A DNA stretch of 64,000 nt, taken from positions 17,802,301 to 17,866,300 of the forward strand of contig CM065321.1 in assembly GCA_033032175.1 (NCBI GenBank), in the 5' to 3' direction. The notes under the pieces were generated by a model that was not told the DNA's origin, ran no database searches, and worked only from the letters and a program-made list of their open reading frames with translations. Position numbers and translations under genes: made by a program. Origin of the DNA: Saturnia japonica. Lineage: Eukaryota; Arthropoda; Insecta; Lepidoptera; Saturniidae. Position 1 is the stretch's first letter; every line of letters starts with the position of its first letter. This document shows positions 27,001 through 33,388 of this stretch, one piece after another.

Positions 27001-30000
27001 AGACACACTTCCGAAAACTCTATTTCAATAAATAAAAATCTTCCAATGAATAAAATCTTCAATCATTATAAAGAATACACTGTCACATATCCATAATCCC
27101 AACAGGTATTTATAGTTAATAGTAAAATAAAAAACAAATAACATAACATAACATTTTAATATTGTATATCATATTAATGAACGAATTTATGTAAAACTGT
27201 ACGTGCTAAACTCACACTTCAATACTTTCGGTTAAATAGTGCTCGACATCAGAACGCGAAAGCCGAGCGAGCGTGCCGATGGAATATGCGAAGCTGGCGT
27301 GTCGTTAAGCGGGACTACTGGTTACAAATTATTATTTGTTGCTTAAAAATACGCGCAATGAATTTGTTTCTTCGCGGAACGAAGTGCATATGCAAGCCAA
27401 TTGTAAATACTTAATATCCCGATACTTCCTTGTCACCGATAGCTAGTCAGGCGGCGCGGCGCGAGACCTGACTATACTGTACGTACTATTCACTCGGCGT
27501 GTGAACACTAATTCCATATAATATTCAGATTAAAGATGTAATCATAAGACCCGCAAAGAAGAAAGGTAGACAACCCTAAAGATATCGTGTCGTTCGGTGC
27601 GTCCGGTGAGTCAGCCGCGGCGACTGCGCGTGCGCACATTGCAATGTTAATGCAGCGCGCGCACGTGCTTACACATTCCTTGCATATTCGGAGGAGATGC
27701 CGAACGAGCCGAGTGCGTAGTGCGCGTCGCACCCCGCTGACGCATCCGTGTTTCAACGCGACGGTTGCACGTTGTTATAATATGAAAATTGTACAATATG
27801 ATGTTTTAACAATACAACAGGTGCACTATGAAGTGTTAGCGGAGCATGTCATGGTGCGGCCATAGAGCTACCAAGGGCGTAGGAACATACAATGAGTTGA
27901 AAATACGCGTGATGCGGGTCCCGTCCCGGCTCCTCCGCGCTCGCGCTGAGCTACGTGCTGTACACGCGTACATACTACACGATACACAGTACCTAGGCGG
28001 TAGTCGGTACACAGTAGAGCGTATCCGATATCGCCACCACCCACATGGTTTTACTTTTAATAAATGTTAATAATACATTAAATACATACTTATTTTTATG
28101 CTATTTTACTGTAGAACATTCTTAGATACGGAAGTCGTGATAGAGTAGAGGAACCCACGAAACTAAACATTTTAATGATAAATACTTGTTGTATGTAAAT
28201 ATATACGTAATGATAAAGTGCAAAGTGATCGAAACAATTTGTTAATAAGAGTTCTGAGCATCAAGTGAAAGTTGAGAGCGTAGAGACGGAGACCGCACCG
28301 CACTACTTGCTTGCTGTTACTCTCTCCTCGTTGAAACATCTGTAACGAAGTGTAGGTAGGTACCTACGACTGCTCCGTACACATTGTGAAAGAGGCGCGT
28401 GCTCCCTTACGCCCCACCCCGCCCCGCCATATCCCGGCGTGACATACAAATATTTAAAAATAGTAAAGCAATTAACCGGATTGTGACATCGCAACGGTCC
28501 GGCCTCGGCCGCCGAACTCTCCGCTCGCGTTCCTGCTTTCTGAACCGATTCTCCCGAAATAAAACCCTCACTGTCAAATCATCCGTCACGCGCACGCATA
28601 CGCTTACGCGCACGCGCACGCGCACGAGCTTGCGCACGCGGACACCGGTGCGGCGGCCTCACTCATCACTGTTACAAAACGTTGAACTCTTTACGTCACT
28701 AGAGTAAACAGTACGAGTTAAATATAAACCCTGATATAATGATCTTTTATATTTATCTCCTCGCTCAAAATCTATAAAAGTATAATCAGGGTCACAGCAC
28801 AGTTCAGTAGAAGTGTTGGATCCTGGGTGCTGCTCGTGAGACCCTACCTCCGAGCCATGCCTTTCAGATCGAAATATCGTGGTGATAGTGAAAGAGGGAG
28901 CTCTAAACCATATTATATTCAGGAAAACTGATAATTAACAAGTAACAAGATATGTTAACTTTATTACCTTTTCATTAATTAAAATACTTTAAGCTCATAT
29001 AATTAGGCACAGTAGATTCTAAAGGTGACATCTCAATCAAGACTTGGCCCGTTTTTACAGCATGTTTTTCTAGTGATTTAAGTTCTTTTTGTGGTTTAAT
29101 AAGATTCTGGAATTTCATAATATCAATAAGTAGAAAAGGCCTATCATGTTATTGAGTCTATCGCTCATAGTGTTTGTCCCTAGGCCCTATTCATATGAAC
29201 GAGCTGAACGGGGCTTCGTGTTCCACAGAACTCATTTTCAATAAAGCGGATTTTTTTCAATATCCTGTTCAGTTTGGCTGGACTCTTTGTTCCAACCCAG
29301 TTACTCTAAACCTTAGATTTATGTGTATCATTAGAAAATGCTCAACAGATTGTATAGCTTCTACTGAGGCGACATTTCGATGGCTCTTATAGTTTGGCTG
29401 TGCACATGAGTTTCACGTCAGGATCAGATCTTTGAAAATAGGATTTTTTCCTGCCTTTATAGGCTAAACGCTAACTAAAATTAAAATTTTGAAGTTTGAA
29501 AAACTGCCAGAAGTAGGTACCGTAGAACTTTGATGATTGTTGAGAGAGCCAGTGAAAAAATTAAAGAAATTTGACTTGCGATATTTCGTAACTTTTATAG
29601 TGTAATTATTAGGTATATTGGCAATATAGCCAGTTATAGTACCTTGATCTGTAAAAATTCAAACTTCTTGCTTTATACATAACGAAGTTACAAGGGGATG
29701 AAAAGTGCCTTGAGTTGCTTCGAGAAAAGTATGGTACGGCCGTGCTCGACTTGGTGGGCGAACTGCTGCCGTGCCCCCTAACTAATCCACACCAAACTGC
29801 AATTCGCGAATGCACAATGTTTTGTAAGCATTCATTTTATTAAGTTATTTATTTCAATGATGAGGTATGCGTATATAGTTACTGTCCATAGGGAAATCAA
29901 AACACGTGTATATCACCAACGTTAAATATATTTTGTTAACGGCGTGAATAATTAGTGAAGCGTGTGTCCTATTCTGTTATAATATTAGTTGATTGAGGTT

Positions 30001-30440
30001 GTCCCTAACTCACCATTGATATGTTTAATAAATGACAATATAGTTTACATCTGAAATATAGTTAATGTTATTTGCACATCTGATGCGGTAAAGCCGGCAG
30101 CTAGCAGCACGAGCACTCTGCGCTCCTCACCACTCATCACAGTTCTGTAGTCCACGAGACAGACGGACGGACGGATCTTGTGATTCACAGCGAACTGATA
30201 TATTTACATTGTTCGGAGTCGCGCACCCGCACGAATAAATCTGATTCCATTTCCGTGACATTATAACAGCTGACACATGTGGCGATGAGTTCATAGCAAT
30301 ACCGAGCGGAAACAGAATCCTTTGCAATAAAATATTTTAGTAAGATATTATGTTAAAGCACTACGATACGATACGATTATATAGTGACCTGCCAGCGCAG
30401 GCAGCAGCAGCAGCAGCAGCAGCTCGTGCGGCGCGCACAT
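2880..30440 (-). CDS. Dpr-family two-Ig-domain cell-surface protein (whole gene, 6 coding exons)
   Basis: Proposed CDS on the minus strand: 30440-30389, 20529-20414, 12687-12462, 12390-12212, 12133-11962, 3037-2880. Exon lengths 52, 116, 226, 179, 172 and 158 sum to 903 nt, 300 residues plus TGA. Every junction is GT-AG and every phase matches. The order is signal peptide; Ig1 with RCTVLRLGDKSVSWVRSRDL and DAGRYECQLNTEPKMSL; Ig2 with ATLACEAHYEP, IRWGHGG, RGGVSLEAE and DAGVYWCSAGG; a Gly-rich linker; and a hydrophobic C-terminus. The W-x-R-x-x-D-L-x-I-L motif and the YECQ-x-NTEP motif are hallmarks of insect Dpr proteins, neuronal surface receptors that bind DIP partners in synaptic matching. 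In many insect annotations such genes are called zig-8-like. I cannot assign a paralogue number. The weakest points are the first donor (GTCACT) and the Ig1 exit donor (GTCGGT). Confidence 0.85.
3314..3325. repeat. target-site duplication, left copy (Jockey element)
   Basis: CTTAGGGAACGC directly borders the T run. It is identical to 9034-9045 at the other end of the element. The flanking AGCGC just outside is also nearly shared. Confidence 0.88.
3857..6751 (-). CDS. Jockey-type ORF2: endonuclease and reverse transcriptase
   Basis: The 964-residue polyprotein does the nicking and copying in target-primed reverse transcription. The N-terminal ~225 residues form an exonuclease-endonuclease-phosphatase fold: FFNARS (13-18), VQET with the catalytic Glu near 42, AGDLN (138-142) and SDHRP (212-216). 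The reverse transcriptase follows, with KAPGPDG near 457, YRPISLLNTLGKMYERI (517-533), FFDVAKAFDKVW (589-600), GVPQGSILAPSLF near 647-659 and the catalytic YADD at 677-680. No RNase H motif follows. All key residues are present and no stop or frameshift interrupts the frame. The start is 9 nt after the ORF1 stop, so termination-reinitiation is a plausible translation mode. The C-terminal ~50 residues are basic and Pro-rich. Confidence 0.95.
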   Translation of the reverse strand: MAKFKPKALNLSFFNARSLLPQRDLVATFLKDHQVDVLLVQETLLKRAKRDPKIANYNIVRNDRAGRGGGTLIYYKRSLYCTPVDPPILTNMEVSVCRLGMTDHPSITLVSVYLSPRKEPLRSDLEKLLSLGESVIIAGDLNCGHTSFGNWRDSSNGVKLEELTNVLNFDVIAPPTPTHFQDNCMPTVLDVALIKGIALRLRLIRVVHELDSDHRPVIMQLGQPDDSSPPSVQVVDYAKLKHYLADRPSSSNLDRIPDVLGSVADVDLAIDSLVDHLQAGIGEASREVEEASDRRFVLPADVRALLTEKNAATRAHDHYPTEENRARLRALQRSVRARILELRSHRWDALVEGLRPSHLAYWKLAHSLKIEASYLMPPLERGPGIPLAFDSSDKAECLATCLESQCSPNSVDANTDRVEGIDGCVRELDKLPATDSLSPVTSEEVLSIIKSLKLRKAPGPDGIRNEVLRLLPDRLIALLVCIFNVAIAHCHFPAAWKKAIVIGIRKPGKSASLPDSYRPISLLNTLGKMYERILLNRLKLVIEEKDLYPPEQFGFRARYSCTHQVHRLTEHVAFNFAELYKPRRTLAVFFDVAKAFDKVWHEGLIYKLYHFEVPDRLIKIIRDYLTDRTFRYRVEGELSTPRPIRSGVPQGSILAPSLFNLYVSDLPRLPEVEVGLYADDTVLYASDRNRSHLRHKVQRSVTTLGKWFNEWRIAVNPSKSAAMLFDADSSQIPWKLKPVKLYDNPIPYVRETKYLGVTLDSRLSFRPHIRKVRNRAAWVLGRLHPLLCSVSKMSTRHKLTLYKTCIRPILTYSCAVFAHMSESSFKRLQSIQNRFLYRLTGAPWYVRSVDLHRDMELPSIHAYVKQLSRSYFDTASNHANPLIKTAATYVPAPTDIRCKRRPRNIFIDPDDHIENSNKYYTSVSPNRACQRPRPRNHRSLRRGRAVNFAPAHPSRPPSLAVTQA
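6761..8635 (-). CDS. Jockey-type ORF1: gag-like RNA-binding protein with CCHC knuckles
   Basis: The 624-residue ORF1 product would package the element RNA. The N-terminus (about 1-60) is helical with a Cys pair, followed by a low-complexity Ala/Ser/Pro region (about 70-200). The central part (about 255-400) resembles the PRE_C2HC-associated region of insect ORF1 proteins. Three zinc knuckles occupy residues 409-467: CHNCQLYGHAARNC, CVKCREDHPTREC and a slightly longer third knuckle starting CVLCGEEGH. The C-terminal ~150 residues are Pro/Ala-rich and end in a leucine-rich helix. The ATG at 8635 is the first in frame after the 5' UTR. The coding sequence is GC-rich compared with the surrounding intron. 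It is intact. Confidence 0.93.
   Translation of the reverse strand: MSHCPPSSAVMANNVTDLATCIGKLQARMKALEFQYQRYQNFVVLRCPSLDEEYRNLPENACVCRTAATATRHEAVSGSEAAASGSKAADDVTAATVIPTGAAPVGAAPKRLTRSAARPSAASSGAVATSTATPPVPTSQSRGSSPASVRRGPRNSRSQSRVTKNSPYVRPARSTETALKTKNSFSALPVEQDSLASPDPSPEMDTENDGFTVVASRKRTARSSPTAQPAPKVIAKAVVRGAAAPASSGGKKERAPPPIIIRDKAAWMGVCNEMRRLKLDYHKARNIVNGISISVSSSETHRKLTTLLRQKGLQFYTYSLAEERVLRVVIRRIPVELDPSEVCSSLKEQSYPIREVHRMYSKDKRPLQMVVAILDLSPEGKAIFQLETVCGLSGINVEPPHKNHQPAQCHNCQLYGHAARNCHSRPRCVKCREDHPTRECTRERDSVVPPSCVLCGEEGHPANYRGCPKAPRTTRPRTQRQAAPRAAPPASAIKAQPLLASGEFPALPVPRQLPAAAGPSAPRVVQPQPVRSSQNAWGPRRPNPQPLMAMDIPAPRAPAPRAPANTVVNSNDLMILLTREHDIRELIEYNDHLERFGLIKTACAFPRLVETLQRLDREASSNKN
9034..9045. 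repeat. target-site duplication, right copy (Jockey element)
   Basis: CTTAGGGAACGC matches 3314-3325 exactly and fixes the 5' end of the retrotransposon at about 9033. Confidence 0.88.
9046..9379. other. AT-rich intron sequence between two retrotransposons
   Basis: The sequence flanks the Jockey element; no gene, RNA or terminal repeat is seen. Confidence 0.4.
9380..11765 (-). pseudogene. RTE-type LINE relic (endonuclease and reverse transcriptase)
   Basis: On the minus strand, fragments of one element lie in order. The endonuclease start is at 11763-11476, including FACLQETK. More endonuclease follows at 11374-11030 with ILSIYAPQAGCKDTEK and VIGGDLNEHIGK. Reverse transcriptase pieces include a YADD motif near 9915, YLGTMVHSMGTL near 9700 and the C-terminal LVYKSIIRPVLTYGSETWAVTQRH (9585-9510). 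This set and the endonuclease wording are typical of the RTE/BovB group. Several frameshifts and stops break it. A second, shorter copy of the same family lies at 44690-45125 on the plus strand. It sits in the last Dpr intron. Confidence 0.85.
11766..11792 (+). repeat. solo mariner-type inverted-repeat end
   Basis: This 27-nt stretch (AACGACAATTTCATATGTAA and on to GGACCTA) matches the right terminal repeat of the mariner at 42381-42407 at 24 of 27 positions, including the terminal TA. No transposase or partner repeat is seen within 1.5 kb. It may be the remnant of a deleted mariner or of a short non-autonomous copy. Confidence 0.6.
11962..12133 (-). CDS. Dpr gene, exon 5 (second half of Ig2)
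   Basis: The acceptor TGTACAG precedes 12133 and the donor G|GTGAGT follows 11962. The exon is 172 nt, entering in phase 0 and leaving in phase 1. It reads GSRGGVSLEAER, then the Ig F-strand signature LRAADAGVYWCSAGG with the second disulfide Cys, and ends LQVLDATGAA. RGGVS before this strand and the short LxVL exit match Dpr second-Ig exons. Confidence 0.9.
12212..12390 (-). CDS. Dpr gene, exon 4 (first half of Ig2)
   Basis: The acceptor TCTCTGCAG ends at 12391 and the donor ACG|GTGTGT follows 12212. The exon is 179 nt, phase 1 in and phase 0 out. It encodes AVPAPVVSAV, TATLACEAHYEP with the first Ig2 Cys, and LQIRWGHGG with the core Trp. The introns on each side are very short, 71 nt (12461-12391) and 78 nt (12211-12134). 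The second is largely TG repeat on the coding strand and includes a CA-type microsatellite. Confidence 0.88.
12462..12687 (-). CDS. Dpr gene, exon 3 (second half of Ig1)
   Basis: The acceptor CCCGCAG precedes 12687. The exon opens in phase 0 with VSWVRSRDLQILSHAG, the strongest Dpr signature in the gene. It continues through VVFTADARVS and the F-strand DAGRYECQLNTEPKMSLLF to LTVL. The exit in phase 1 uses donor GTCGGT at 12461, which is non-optimal. A stronger-looking GTATCT four bases later would break the frame into exon 4. Confidence 0.93.
12700..14700. other. Dpr intron sequence, no gene seen
   Basis: The interval holds short unrelated ORFs only. A GC-rich patch at about 13270-13460 with the text GATTTCCGGGGGAGGGCTT looks like a retroelement fragment, but I cannot name it. 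About 13900-14500 is extremely AT-rich low-complexity DNA. Confidence 0.4.
14760..15480 (-). pseudogene. Tc1/IS630-like DDE transposase pseudogene
   Basis: The minus strand opens at about 15474 with MPKGSVLKRQARELVIKVRNYFEAE, the N-terminal DNA-binding region of a transposase group common in Lepidoptera. About 500 bases further, near 14950-14870, it gives KDNATYHFRHIDKMPTPVNKK, resembling the catalytic DNASYH block of the same family. Many stops and frameshifts separate the parts, so it is not functional. It lies inside the second Dpr intron. The exact family (Tc1-like versus another IS630 relative) is uncertain. Confidence 0.65.
16290..18182 (+). pseudogene. 5'-truncated LINE with reverse transcriptase (CR1/L2/Daphne-like)
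   Basis: A long open stretch (16306-17454) begins within the reverse transcriptase: GAGLDKIPPYFVKKY, YRPVSLLSVFSKLFEKL, VDVMYTDYSKCFDRINHDILL, HGSHLGPLLFNIYISD and the catalytic YADD near 17018. The QG of the usual PQGS motif is HG here and the KAFD motif reads KCFD, so activity is doubtful. The frame shifts near 17430 and the C-terminal region continues to about 17820. The 3' end is a short AAAT-type tandem tail at about 18154-18182, as in CR1/L2-related elements. The endonuclease and ORF1 are missing, consistent with 5' truncation at insertion. Confidence 0.85.
18190..19540. other. Dpr intron sequence, no gene seen
   Basis: There is no recognisable coding or repeat structure except a GC-rich patch (18966-19190) in an otherwise AT-rich context. 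Confidence 0.35.
19545..20105 (+). repeat. interspersed repeat B, copy 1
   Basis: The copy starts near GTGGAAGACTTCTCACCTGA and contains GCCTGCGTTTCGCAGGGCTG, GGCCGCAATAAGG and CCGGCACATTGACCTTCAAG. The same landmarks occur in the same order at 58095-58812 and inverted at 61020-61430. No coding capacity is visible. Its internal sequence around 19855-19905 shows what the family looks like without the SINE present in the 58-kb copy. Confidence 0.75.
20414..20529 (-). CDS. Dpr gene, exon 2 (first half of Ig1)
   Basis: The acceptor TGTGGGCAG precedes 20529 and the donor G|GTGAGT follows 20414. The exon is 116 nt, phase 1 in and phase 0 out. It encodes VNGAGPELVPGEGGN, VVVGAVGRDAELRC with the first Ig1 Cys, and TVLRLGDKS, joining directly to VSWVRSRDL in exon 3. 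The C-x-V-x-x-L-G-D-K-x-V-S-W continuity across a 7.7-kb intron is the key proof that the two belong together. Confidence 0.88.
20600..23260 (-). pseudogene. LINE relic with partial endonuclease and reverse transcriptase
   Basis: On the minus strand, 23248-22319 gives the end of the endonuclease (MVYGDFNIDIL, IRSDHKGQ) and the long linker. Then 22291-21677 gives the reverse transcriptase core: KSKVVPLFKSG, YRPISVLPSISKIFEKI, GVFCDLSKAFDCVDNSTL and GVPQGSILGPFLFLVYINDL. The ADD region and thumb follow at 21654-21406 and decayed C-terminal pieces below. The 3' end reaches about 20600, next to the acceptor of Dpr exon 2. A few frameshifts separate long open stretches, so decay is moderate. It is a CR1/Jockey-related non-LTR element; the clade is not fixed. 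Confidence 0.85.
23490..24220 (-). pseudogene. mariner transposase pseudogene
   Basis: On the minus strand the N-terminus (24210-24013) reads MEIRIIFEYEFRHGTNAAQ and NINDVYGLGTASERTTLYWF, the mariner helix-turn-helix region. A shifted frame follows with remnants of the catalytic core. Near 23760-23560 degraded text resembles the HDNAR block, the third-Asp block and the GKTF/KSDE region. It lies in the first Dpr intron. The wording at the N-terminus is close to the mariner at 36273, so the two may be related, this copy being far older. Confidence 0.75.
24230..25140. other. AT-rich intron sequence, nothing recognised
   Basis: Only short ORFs occur and no motif or repeat boundary is seen. Confidence 0.35.
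25150..26075 (-). pseudogene. LINE reverse transcriptase relic
   Basis: On the minus strand, 26066-25464 reads LIFKSGDKTKCENYRPM, VDSIYTDFSKAFDKVNHSLL, SGVPQGSHLGPLLFILIINDL and YADN in place of YADD. The segment 25366-25163 supplies the downstream block MGIMFDSKLSLHPHYEHI and LIRPLIEYACVVWSP. The wording (DFSKAFDKVNH, GSHLGPLLF, DSKLxxHxHYE) is close to the LINE at 16290-18182, so it is probably the same broad family. The catalytic motif change and frame breaks mark it as dead. It lies in the first Dpr intron. Confidence 0.8.
26080..30385. other. first Dpr intron, no gene seen
   Basis: Several GC-rich patches (27590-27760, 28400-28660) produce spurious ORFs. A CG/CA-rich simple repeat lies at about 28590-28640. 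No splice-supported exon or recognised transposon was found. Confidence 0.35.
30389..30440 (-). CDS. Dpr gene, first coding exon (signal peptide)
   Basis: The minus-strand ATG at 30440-30438 opens MCAPHELLLLLLLPALA, a textbook signal-peptide core. The donor following GCAG at 30389 is GTCACT. The exon ends in phase 1 and joins exon 2 (GT GTG AAC) to give PALAGVNGAGPEL, with a plausible cleavage site after ALA. The leucine run is encoded by seven CTG codons, seen as CAG repeats on the plus strand. The donor is weak; a second phase-1 GT (GTAGTG) about 20 nt further on is an alternative. A TTGCAG just upstream could be an acceptor for a 5' UTR exon. Confidence 0.72.
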
Positions 30441-30449
30441 GTCCTCCCC

Positions 30450-33370
30450 CCTCCCCGCTCACTCCGCGCCCGCACGCCAGCTCCCCTGCATGATCTGCAA
30501 CACCCACACGAAACAACATCATTACTATCTGATTATACTAACTGCTTGCACTCCCATACTCCTCTCTCTACTCATCAATACCTACAATCAGATTCGATAA
30601 TTTTACTTTACTAGCAAAATGGCTCTATGGCTATTAAAAAACTATCTGCAAAATCAAAGAAAATTCCTTCTATGAGTAATACATACTGTTCGTGAAGACA
30701 CTTTTGACAACTTATTTCACTCAATGATCTATCAATGTACTCTGCTTCTCCTTGCCCTTATCAGTCTCATCACAACATATTGCCTCTCCCACTCTCCTCT
30801 ATCTGCTGTCATTACAATCATAACCACAACTTTTGTATTTATAACATTCCTCGCACAATCACGAACGGATATGTTGTAAGTATTTCCCAGGCACTCTGTT
30901 ATTTTTCTTTATCCTCTAGAACTTCTTAAATAAAATCACTATAGGCTATTATTAAGCCCTGCACCTGAGATCTCTTTCTTCTGCAATAACTTATTAAATA
31001 ATAAAGTCGATCACGTCCCATCTATCTGCTTTTAAAAATTACCATTCCTCAAGAGATGCACCGGGTGCATCTGACTCTACGAGTTTTCTATTCTTGCATA
31101 CGTATTTTTACTTCATCATCGCTTAGATATCTCGCGCACGACACCTCTACTTGTTGGTTTAATCTCGACTCATCGATCTACGTATTTTCTGTGTTCATCA
31201 ATCTTACAAAATATCACGAAATCTATTATTTTAATAATAATTTATGTAAAGCTATTGTCTATACTGTGATCAGGCGCGGGGCGAGGGTAGCGGCGGCGAG
31301 GGTAGCGTAGGCGCGGGGGTGTGGGTCGAGGGGTGGTTGTACCCGTGTGACTGTGGGAGCCGCAAAACTCATGGGACAAATATAATTAGATGTATCTCCA
31401 TTACACTTGACTGTCCAACATATGTTTACTATTACATTTTACGAGTGCATTAATGTTACGCAGTGAACAGGGGTCGGTGCGGTGCGGGGTGCGGGGGCGC
31501 GGGGCGAGTCATTACCGCACAACTTGTGATGCGAGTACTCGTACGTCACGAGATGGAAAGAGAATACCTTGTTTTTTTTTGTAACTAAATATGTTGTATT
31601 GAGGGTCTTTGATAACTGTTAAGGTTGACCAGATTTCATCGCTTCATGAAGCGCGCAAAAGCACGTATGTTGTATAGTGCATCCCCGTCCCCCGCGCCCC
31701 GCACACCTCAAGGATCACCATCCGCGATACAGCTAGCCGGCTGGTCGCGGTCGCGGCAGGACAATGATCGGAATTCAAAATGTCCTGTAAACGTCCTTCG
31801 CTATAGTTAGCGTCGCTTAGCTATGCATTGCGCTGCGCTCTGACTCCGAGAGTCATGTCATGTCCGCGGGGCGGAAAGCTCCTCATTATATTGCACCAAT
31901 TATTTCATTGCAGATTACAATATTAATTATGCGTACTTACACGATATAATAACTTAAATATTCTTAATAATTATTAACGTAATCTACAAGCGAAATAGCA
32001 TTGTAGTAAAAATTATCAATATTATTGCAAGCATCTGAAGCGCCTCACGACATTTCAAAACTTCAATTGAATTATCGCACGTAGCGGCTCCACTTTACGA
32101 AAAACGGAAATTAATATTTACATAATAGATATCGCACTCTTCAATGATATATATGAAAGAATATAATATGAAGTATCTCGTTCAGCAGCAACTCTCACTT
32201 GATGGTATTCTCCAGATAGCTGTGAACGAACGGAACTCACTCTTTTTTAGTGCTAATAAATATTTAAAAAATCCCTTTCACTTTCTATTAGGCATTTTAC
32301 CTAAATGCAAACTTAGGACGCAATACATTTCGCAGGTTTATAAACTTAGTAGGTATTAAATCGCAAAATTAAACTTACATCTACTTTATAGCGCAATTAA
32401 TTTAAAGTCCATCGAGAATACCCAAATAATATGATTTTAATCTTTAACCGATAAGACCTAAGGAGACCTAACCGATTTTAAAACCTAAGAGTAAAAACTA
32501 AGTACCCATGTGTCTAAATATAAAACTTTAAGGTTTTGCAATCCTTTAGGAAAAACTAAGTTAATACCTAATTCCAAATTTGTTAACCTTAAATATCCAG
32601 TGAATAGTAGCGCATTATGGCGTCTGTTTTACTTTAATTTCATTATAATGTTGATAGCGCATAAACACCATACAACGACGTATGTGTACCGTACTAGAAC
32701 TTGAAAACAATATTAAAAAATCAAGCCATTTTGTTTAAATTTCAAATAACGTAGAAATAAAATAATTTGGATTAATTTCGTATCATTTCACTGTACATAT
32801 AGTATATTAAATATATTAAAATATTTTAAATGTACATTACTTAAATGCAATTTATTCACCTACCCTTACTGCCCAATAAAAATATTATCTACTTATACTG
32901 AAGATTTATAAATCATTATTCAGTGATATCTGCTAAAAATACGCAGGTGCTACCGCGGCGCACAGATAGTAATAATCAAATTAAAATGATGATTATTTAT
33001 ATAATTTTAAATTATTTTTAACGATTTCAAAAGATTAAAGGGAAGTCAGTGCAGTGAATTTATTCATATTATTAGACTAACTGTGCCCTAGGGTTCACCC
33101 GCGTTAATTTTATCAGAAAGACACCGCGGCGTGCGCGTCGTGGCGCGGCTCCGACGCACTCGTGTAGTCTATCATAATATTGTTCTTCCCGCAAGTACAA
33201 AGTACCGGTACCAACAACACTTTCCACTTTCGGTAAACAATTCGGGCATCAACATAAATCGCAATTCTGAAACACTGCAGTAACCTACACTACACTGTAC
33301 CTACTACAGAAAAACTAATTTATATTTTTTTAAATTTCATTTGTTTAACGTTTTCTTTAGGTTTCATTGC
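30450..33370. other. region upstream of the Dpr start, no gene seen
   Basis: The interval contains pyrimidine-rich sequence (30700-31100), GC-rich patches (31270-31340, 31470-31520, 31680-31760) and AT-rich DNA. The Dpr promoter and any 5' UTR exons could lie here or further right; none can be fixed by eye. Confidence 0.35.
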
Positions 33371-33376
33371 TACTAC

Positions 33377-33388
33377 TTTGTTAGTACT
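33377..33388. repeat. target-site duplication, left copy (hairpin element)
   Basis: TTTGTTAGTACT borders the T run and is identical to 34312-34323. Confidence 0.8.

Noticed and set aside
30397..30424. CAG run on the plus strand as a polyglutamine gene
   Set aside because: The plus frame has no family match or splice context. The minus strand reads as a leucine-rich signal peptide with matching phase.
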